Assembly: GCA_017551845.1 (NCBI GenBank)
Contig: JAFZKR010000013.1
Location: 1-10,436 of the forward strand
Direction of reading: 5' to 3'
DNA: 10,436 nt
From: Bacteroidaceae bacterium
GTDB taxonomy: Bacteria; Bacteroidota; Bacteroidia; Bacteroidales; Bacteroidaceae
The notes beneath the pieces were generated by a model that saw only the letters and a program-made list of their open reading frames with translations, was not told the origin of the DNA and did not search any database. The position numbers were made by a program, and so were the translations under genes. This document shows, one piece after another, positions 6,266 to 10,436 of the stretch; positions within the stretch are counted from its first letter, which is position 1; each line of letters begins with the position of its first letter.

Positions 6266-6875
6266 CAGTTCCGGCTTCCCTGAGAAACATCCTTGTTTCA
6301 GGCCCCATGTTGAACAGAAGGTCAATGACGGAGAGCCCCTCCACGAATCCGTTCTTTTTCCGGAACACCTGCCAATAGGGCTTGACCGTCACTTCAGGCT
6401 TTACGGAAGGTTCTGCAAGAGTCCTCAGGTCAAGATATGTGGTGACCTTGTCATATCTCTCAGTCAGGCGGATCCGGCATCCTATCCCGGTCAGTTCAAT
6501 CAGTTTCAGTGTTATTTCCGTGTTGTAGTCTATGAGAAACTCCCATCTCTTCTCATAGAAAGGCCTGAGGTCATCCATGTAGTAGAGGAAGAAGGGAGTG
6601 TTCATATAGCATGACTCGAGGGCGTTCCAGTGGTTCCGTCGCCACTCTCCGTGGTCGCTGATGCGGACATCCTTCATGACCTGTCCCGGCTGAATCTTCT
6701 GAACCGGCACTGTCAGGGCCAGCGGGCCGCTTTCCGATGCAATAAGGCAACGGTTGCGCCACGTCTGTTTGCAGTAGCTGTCATACTGCTCAATAACGAC
6801 TTCACCGCTATTTGCCATAGCGGTGAAGAAATGTATGGGCGGCATGTAGGCCGAACAGAGCAAAGGTTCAGTCAT
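6237..6875 (-). CDS. WbqC-family protein
   Basis: A 212-residue protein fitting the WbqC-like family (about 200-230). Family landmarks seen are the N-terminal AYMPPIHFF (9-17), the conserved Y-x-x-x-x-W-x-N-R-x-x-I pattern (Y34, W39, N41-R42), L-x-L-T-V-P-V (about 52-58), a tract around WRRNHWNALESCYMNTPFF, and the C-terminal LSVIDLLFNMGPET. The family is named after an O-antigen cluster gene and was proposed to act in amino-sugar modification, but biochemical proof is thin, so substrate is left open. The ATG at 6873-6875 is 13 bases after the lepB stop: last gene of the Spy-like/dapB/lepB transcript. Its final codons lie opposite the end of the glycosyltransferase gene. Confidence 0.87.
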   Translation of the reverse strand: MTEPLLCSAYMPPIHFFTAMANSGEVVIEQYDSYCKQTWRNRCLIASESGPLALTVPVQKIQPGQVMKDVRISDHGEWRRNHWNALESCYMNTPFFLYYMDDLRPFYEKRWEFLIDYNTEITLKLIELTGIGCRIRLTERYDKVTTYLDLRTLAEPSVKPEVTVKPYWQVFRKKNGFVEGLSVIDLLFNMGPETRMFLREAGTVSAADRQGL

Positions 6876-6888
6876 GTGTCGCGGTTGT

Positions 6889-8349
6889 TCAGTTGTATTT
6901 GCTTACCCTGCGGAACATCCTGTCCCAGCGTATCTTTCCTTTCTGGCCCCAGTTCCTGTCCTTGTCCAGTGAGAGCCATACGAATACCGGCCGTCCCACA
7001 ATGTGGTCTTCCGGTACAAAACCCCAGAAACGGGAGTCGGCACTGTTCTGGCGGTTGTCACCCATCATCCAGTAGTAATCCATGCTGAATGTATAGGAGT
7101 CGGTCTTTTCTCCGTCAATCATAATGTCCCCGGTATCGGTAACCTTCAGGTTGTGTCCTTCATACACACCTATTATTCTCTCGTAGAGAGGCAGGTTGTC
7201 GAGTGTCAGCAGGACGGTACTTCCCTTGGCAGGAATCCATACGGGACCGTAGTCATCGGTGGTCCAATGTGTGTTCATGTTCTGCGGGAAGAGCCATTCA
7301 TCGGTGGAGTAGGGAATGGGGGTTATGTCCGATGCTATCTCCTTATGTTCGGCAAGCAGAGCCGCAGCCTGACGTGTAAGCGGGAAAACCCTCGTACCGG
7401 GGCGGTTGTCGCTGGCCGGCAGGTCCTCCAGGCTCAGTCTGAGCTGTTTCCTGAGTTTGTCGGGAATGGGATGTGAAAGAGTAACCTTGTAGTTGGTCTG
7501 GGCGGCATCAGGCTGCTTGTTCATCACACCGTCTATGTAAATAATCCCTTCCTTTATCTCCAAGGTTTGTCCGGGGAGACCCACACATCGCTTCACATAG
7601 TTCTCCCTCCGGTCCACAGGACGGTGGATTATCTTGCCGAACTGTGACTCGTGCTGTGAGATGTATCGGCGGCCCAGGGCGTAATACCTTTCATATATCC
7701 TCCTTTGCATGAGAGCCGGGAGAGAGTCCATGTCGGTCACATCGCTCCCGAGTGAAGCGGCAATGCTTTTCCCCAGAGGATAGATAATCATACCGTAGAG
7801 GTCGGCACTCATGTAAGCCGGATTGTTGACCAGTGAGTCGCCTGCCGGATAGTTGAAGACCACTATATCATTCAGGGCTATACGGCCGAAACCTTTGACC
7901 CTCTCGTATGGCCACTCGGGCTTGTCAAAGTAGCTCTTGCCTCCGCCCGGAAACTGGTTCTGGGTAAGCGGCATCGTGAGGGGCGTCATCGGCTTGCGGG
8001 GACCGTAGGCCACCTTGCTCACATAGAGGTGGTCACCCACAAGAAGTGATTTCTCGAGCGATGAAGTGGGGATGGCATAGTTCTGGAACAGGAAGATGTT
8101 CACGAAATAGACTGCCACCAATGCAAACACTATGGCATCTACCCAGCCCATTATCTGATAGAGAGCCTTGTTCTTGAGCTGCTTCCACCAGTCCCATTTT
8201 ATTATACGGAAAGTGAAGGCATCGAATATGAACGGAAGTGCAATCAGTCCCATCCAGCTCTTTACCCAGATGAGAAAAGCTATGAACAGCAGGGACATTG
8301 CCGTTCCTTTTATCCAGTTCTTTCTGCTTATTTCCTGTATCTTCTTCAT
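6889..8349 (-). CDS. lepB: Signal peptidase I
   Basis: A 486-residue membrane serine protease (S26) that removes signal peptides from exported proteins. Hydrophobic stretches at about 17-45 and 71-89 anchor it. The nucleophile box reads IPTSSLEKSLLVGD, with Ser97 the likely catalytic Ser (the usual form is PSGSM). The general-base box is NYVKRCVGLPGQTLEI, with Lys253 the likely catalytic Lys. The closing box is MGDNRQNSADSRFWGFVP (429-446). The 155 residues between Ser97 and Lys253 are far more than in the E. coli enzyme, and a further insertion spans about 275-388; long forms like this are usual in Bacteroidales. Residues 389-413 resemble the Lys box without a Lys. It starts 26 bases after dapB and is followed by the WbqC-like gene. 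Confidence 0.96.
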   Translation of the reverse strand: MKKIQEISRKNWIKGTAMSLLFIAFLIWVKSWMGLIALPFIFDAFTFRIIKWDWWKQLKNKALYQIMGWVDAIVFALVAVYFVNIFLFQNYAIPTSSLEKSLLVGDHLYVSKVAYGPRKPMTPLTMPLTQNQFPGGGKSYFDKPEWPYERVKGFGRIALNDIVVFNYPAGDSLVNNPAYMSADLYGMIIYPLGKSIAASLGSDVTDMDSLPALMQRRIYERYYALGRRYISQHESQFGKIIHRPVDRRENYVKRCVGLPGQTLEIKEGIIYIDGVMNKQPDAAQTNYKVTLSHPIPDKLRKQLRLSLEDLPASDNRPGTRVFPLTRQAAALLAEHKEIASDITPIPYSTDEWLFPQNMNTHWTTDDYGPVWIPAKGSTVLLTLDNLPLYERIIGVYEGHNLKVTDTGDIMIDGEKTDSYTFSMDYYWMMGDNRQNSADSRFWGFVPEDHIVGRPVFVWLSLDKDRNWGQKGKIRWDRMFRRVSKYN

Positions 8350-8375
8350 CGCTGCCGTTTTAGTGATTCAGTCCA

Positions 8376-9143
8376 TTAAAGGGAGCTCAGCAGGTCATCC
8401 ATCGTGAGGAAACCACGGTGGTTTACCGTATATTCGGCAGCCAGGACGGCTCCGAGTGCCAGACCGCTGCGGTTCCTTGCGTTATGGGTTATCTGGATTA
8501 TATCAGCGTCCGAACTGTAAGTCACCGTGTGTATTCCGGCTATTTCACCTTCACGTACAGAGTCGATCCTTATCTTGTCGGGTGCACAGGAGGTGGAACC
8601 TGTCACTGTCCCGTCCGGGTTGAGCAGAGTGCCCTTCTCCCAGCCTGTCTTGCGGTCCAACACACCTATTATGCCCTCGGCAAGCGTTATTGCTGTCCCG
8701 CTCGGTGCATCCAGTTTGTGGATGTGGTGTGTCTCGGACATCGAGACGTCGTACATGGGATAGCCGTTCATCAGCTTGGCAAGATAGCTGTTCACCTTGG
8801 AGAAGAGAGCCACACCTATGCTGAAATTGCTTGACCAGAACAGGGTGTTGGCTCCGTCACGGCACAGGTTCTTCATCTCCGTCAGATGGTCGGACATCCA
8901 TCCCGTGCTGCCGCTCACCACCTTCATTCCAGCTTTGAAAGCCTTCATGACGTTGTCATACGCTTGGGTGGGGGCGGTAAATTCAATGGCTACATCGGCT
9001 TTGCGGAACTCTTTGCTCCCGAAGTCCTGGAGATTGTCCACATCTATCCTGGTCACGATTTCATGGCCCCTTGAGAGGGCTGTCTTCTCTATCTCGTGGC
9101 CCATCTTGCCATAGCCTATCAGCGCTATTTTCAATTTACGCAT
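8376..9143 (-). CDS. dapB: 4-hydroxy-tetrahydrodipicolinate reductase
   Basis: A 255-residue cytoplasmic enzyme that reduces hydroxy-tetrahydrodipicolinate with NAD(P)H in the diaminopimelate/lysine pathway, feeding peptidoglycan synthesis. The Rossmann nucleotide loop is IALIGYGKMG (6-15). The next cofactor-contact segments are VAIEFTAPT (51-59) and VSGSTGW (76-82). The catalytic region is ETHHIHKLDAPSGTA, with His139/His140 and Lys143 in the expected places. SNFSIGV (105-111) is also typical. The start ATG at 9141-9143 puts the Rossmann strand right at the N-terminus as in the family; the frame is open to 9248 upstream but would add 35 unlike residues overlapping the previous gene. It lies 17 bases after the Spy-like gene and 26 before lepB. 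Confidence 0.97.
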   Translation of the reverse strand: MRKLKIALIGYGKMGHEIEKTALSRGHEIVTRIDVDNLQDFGSKEFRKADVAIEFTAPTQAYDNVMKAFKAGMKVVSGSTGWMSDHLTEMKNLCRDGANTLFWSSNFSIGVALFSKVNSYLAKLMNGYPMYDVSMSETHHIHKLDAPSGTAITLAEGIIGVLDRKTGWEKGTLLNPDGTVTGSTSCAPDKIRIDSVREGEIAGIHTVTYSSDADIIQITHNARNRSGLALGAVLAAEYTVNHRGFLTMDDLLSSL

Positions 9144-9160
9144 TACAGTCTGTATGATTC

Positions 9161-9715
9161 TCAGAAAATGCTCTCGGTATTCTCCTGAACATGTTGCAGC
9201 AGATTGCTGAACTTGTTGTCCAGTCTGGCGGAGGTCAGAGTCCCCCACAACTGATACTGCTTATCATTGAGAGCTTTCTTGTATCGTTTCTCGTATTTCT
9301 TGCAGATCTTGTCATATGTCTGTCTGGCCGATTCCGTATCAAACGTGACATTCGTGGGCTCTTGCATAGCCATATTGTTGTTACGTCCGCGGAAACCTCC
9401 GTTCAGGTTCATCTGATACTCCATGACTGACATCTGGAGATTGCGGCAAAGCTCCTCATACTGTTGGGTATAGAGCTTGACCATCTTTTCGTATGCCTTT
9501 TCGCTCAGGTCCAGCATTCCGGCCACGTCCATGATACGGGCGTTAGCCACGGAATCGGACTCTGTTTCATAGAACGGTTTCTCCATATTACCCATCATCA
9601 TAGGAGGCCTTCCGCCGCCCATCGGGCCGCCCATAGGAGGTCTTCCACCCATCGGCTGAGCGTACGAAACGAGTGCCATCGCACAAGCGCATAAGGTAAT
9701 CAGCAGTTTTCTCAT
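9161..9715 (-). CDS. Secreted Spy/DUF4890-like helical protein
   Basis: A 184-residue exported protein. Residues 1-19 are a clear Sec signal peptide (basic start, hydrophobic core, S-Y-A cleavage before Gln20). Residues 20-44 are a low-complexity Met/Gly/Pro/Arg stretch made of repeats like MGGRPPMGGP. Residues 50-100 and 127-180 are long charged helices: A-G-M-L-D-L-S-E-K-A-Y-E-K-M near 64-79 resembles the 'LxLTxeQ' start of Spy/CpxP-type periplasmic proteins, and KYEKRYKKALNDKQYQLW near 140-157 resembles the family's end helix. DUF4890-type proteins in Bacteroidetes have this layout, but the assignment is by eye. It heads the dapB-lepB-wbqC gene run, 17 bases before dapB. Role unknown; periplasmic chaperone-like function is only inferred. 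Confidence 0.72.
   Translation of the reverse strand: MRKLLITLCACAMALVSYAQPMGGRPPMGGPMGGGRPPMMMGNMEKPFYETESDSVANARIMDVAGMLDLSEKAYEKMVKLYTQQYEELCRNLQMSVMEYQMNLNGGFRGRNNNMAMQEPTNVTFDTESARQTYDKICKKYEKRYKKALNDKQYQLWGTLTSARLDNKFSNLLQHVQENTESIF
9600..9655. repeat. Imperfect 33-base tandem repeat inside the Spy-like gene
   Basis: ATAGGAGGCCTTCC (from 9600) recurs as ATAGGAGGTCTTCC (from 9633), each followed by a CCCATCGG, giving a period of about 33 bases (11 codons) with a 3-base length difference. It encodes the Met/Gly/Pro-rich stretch just after the signal peptide. It probably arose by slippage or duplication within the gene. Confidence 0.6.
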
Positions 9716-9734
9716 ATTTCGGTTGTTTTTTTAT

Positions 9735-9750
9735 TTCGTAATGTTCGTAA
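9735..9750. repeat. Direct repeat TTACGAA x2 upstream of the Spy-like/dapB genes
   Basis: On the minus strand TTACGAA-CA-TTACGAA (9735-9750) lies about 20-35 bases before the ATG of the Spy-like gene, between the upstream terminator and that start. I see no good TAnnTTTG promoter here. The repeat could be a regulator site or part of a non-consensus promoter, or chance. Confidence 0.3.
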
Positions 9751-9755
9751 ATTAA

Positions 9756-9792
9756 GAAACTCTCTCCGGCAGATATGTCCGGAAAGAGTTTC
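9756..9792 (-). terminator. Hairpin terminator after pckA
   Basis: GAAACTCTCTCCGG (9756-9769) pairs with CCGGAAAGAGTTTC (9779-9792): 14 positions with one mismatch around a 9-base loop. It begins 34 bases after the pckA stop (minus-strand sense) and is followed on that strand by TTAATTT, a short, imperfect U-run. It should end pckA transcription before the Spy-like/dapB genes. Confidence 0.75.
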
Positions 9793-9825
9793 AGGATTAT
9801 CTGTTATGCATGGCGCATATTGGAA

Positions 9826-10436
9826 TCAGAGCTTCGGTCCGGCAGCGACCAGAGCCTTGCCGGCCTCGTTGCCCTCGTACTTCTTGAAGTTCTTGATGAA
9901 GCGTGCAGCCAGATCCTTGGCCTTCTCCTCCCACTCAGCGGCATTCTTGTAGGTGTCGCGGGGATCCAGGATTGCGGGATTTACTTTGGGCAGAGCTGTG
10001 GGCACCTCGAAGTCAAAGTAAGGTATCTTCTTGGTAGGAGCCTTCAGGATGCTGCCGTCCAGGATAGCGTCAATGATACCGCGTGTATCGGGGATAGAGA
10101 TACGCTTGCCTGTGCCGTTCCAACCGGTGTTGACCAGATATGCCTTGGCACCGCTCTTCTCCATGCGCTTAACCAGCTCCTCAGCGTACTTTGTGGGATG
10201 CAGCTCAAGGAAAGCCTGGCCGAAGCAAGCTGAGAATGTGGGAGTGGGCTCGGTGATACCGCGCTCGGTACCGGCCAGCTTAGCGGTGAAACCTGACAGG
10301 AAGTAGTACTTTGTCTGCTCTGGAGTCAGGATTGATACGGGAGGCAGAACACCGAATGCATCGGCGCTCAGGAATATCACGTTCTTGGCCTCGGGACCTG
10401 CGCTCTTGCCGTTAACCTTCTTGGCAATCTTCTCGA
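9826..10436 (-). CDS. pckA: Phosphoenolpyruvate carboxykinase (ATP), C-terminal part
   Basis: The last 202 residues of a protein normally about 535 long; the right edge cuts the rest, including the P-loop. The enzyme interconverts oxaloacetate and PEP with ATP; in fermenting Bacteroidales it often runs toward oxaloacetate to fix CO2 for succinate production. Near-invariant landmarks are [14 protein letters not shown], then [19 protein letters not shown] with the substrate-binding Arg of TERG, then [20 protein letters not shown], and the exact family ending ALVAAGPKL. The frame is intact to a TGA at 9826-9828. A hairpin terminator follows. Confidence 0.97.
   Translation of the reverse strand, partial: EKIAKKVNGKSAGPEAKNVIFLSADAFGVLPPVSILTPEQTKYYFLSGFTAKLAGTERGITEPTPTFSACFGQAFLELHPTKYAEELVKRMEKSGAKAYLVNTGWNGTGKRISIPDTRGIIDAILDGSILKAPTKKIPYFDFEVPTALPKVNPAILDPRDTYKNAAEWEEKAKDLAARFIKNFKKYEGNEAGKALVAAGPKL

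Noticed and set aside
7003..7476. Plus-strand open frame of 157 codons inside lepB
   Set aside because: Antisense shadow of the signal peptidase with no start context or family match.
9144..9248. Upstream extension of dapB by 35 codons
   Set aside because: It overlaps the Spy-like gene and adds residues before the Rossmann strand that dapB proteins do not have.
9591..9660. Possible CRISPR or intergenic tandem repeat
   Set aside because: Only two unequal units, in frame within a coding sequence, encoding a Met/Gly/Pro-rich segment; no spacers or cas genes nearby.

Overview
The window looks like a housekeeping stretch of a Bacteroidetes chromosome, most likely order Bacteroidales. The evidence is a lineage-typical set of genes: a long signal peptidase I of about 486 residues, a DUF4254 protein next to a family 9 glycosyltransferase, a WbqC-family protein beside lepB and dapB, and a large Big_5-type lipoprotein. 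Most starts lack a strong Shine-Dalgarno sequence, and some upstream regions fit the Bacteroidetes promoter form (TTG or TTTG, about 19-20 bases, then TAnnTTTG). Genus cannot be fixed by eye. I see no phage, transposon, CRISPR, tRNA or rRNA signal, and no gene-free gap longer than about 200 bases.

Layout. (1) 1-4414, minus strand: acpP -> fabF -> a 679-residue surface-type lipoprotein with a TTG start -> a gap with its own promoter and an inverted repeat -> an Lrp/AsnC regulator -> the N-terminus of a class I glutamine amidotransferase-like (peptidase C26) protein cut by the left edge. (2) 4415-4611: divergent promoter region. (3) 4612-6265, plus strand: a DUF4254 protein overlapping a family 9 (heptosyltransferase-like) glycosyltransferase. 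(4) 6237-9715, minus strand: a secreted Spy/DUF4890-like protein -> dapB -> lepB -> WbqC-like protein, tightly spaced; the last gene overlaps the glycosyltransferase tail to tail by 29 bases. (5) 9716-9825: spacer with a strong hairpin terminator. (6) 9826-10436, minus strand: the C-terminal 202 residues of ATP-dependent PEP carboxykinase, cut by the right edge.

Functionally the genes centre on the cell envelope: fatty acid synthesis (AcpP, FabF), a lipoprotein, probable LPS/glycan synthesis (GT9, DUF4254, perhaps WbqC), a diaminopimelate/lysine step (DapB), protein export (LepB) and a periplasmic protein. The Lrp regulator and PEP carboxykinase belong to central metabolism. I found no clearly new multi-gene system. 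The best leads are the DUF4254-GT9 overlapping pair, the inverted repeat over the lrp promoter, a hairpin abutting the fabF start, and the large lipoprotein placed directly after fabF.
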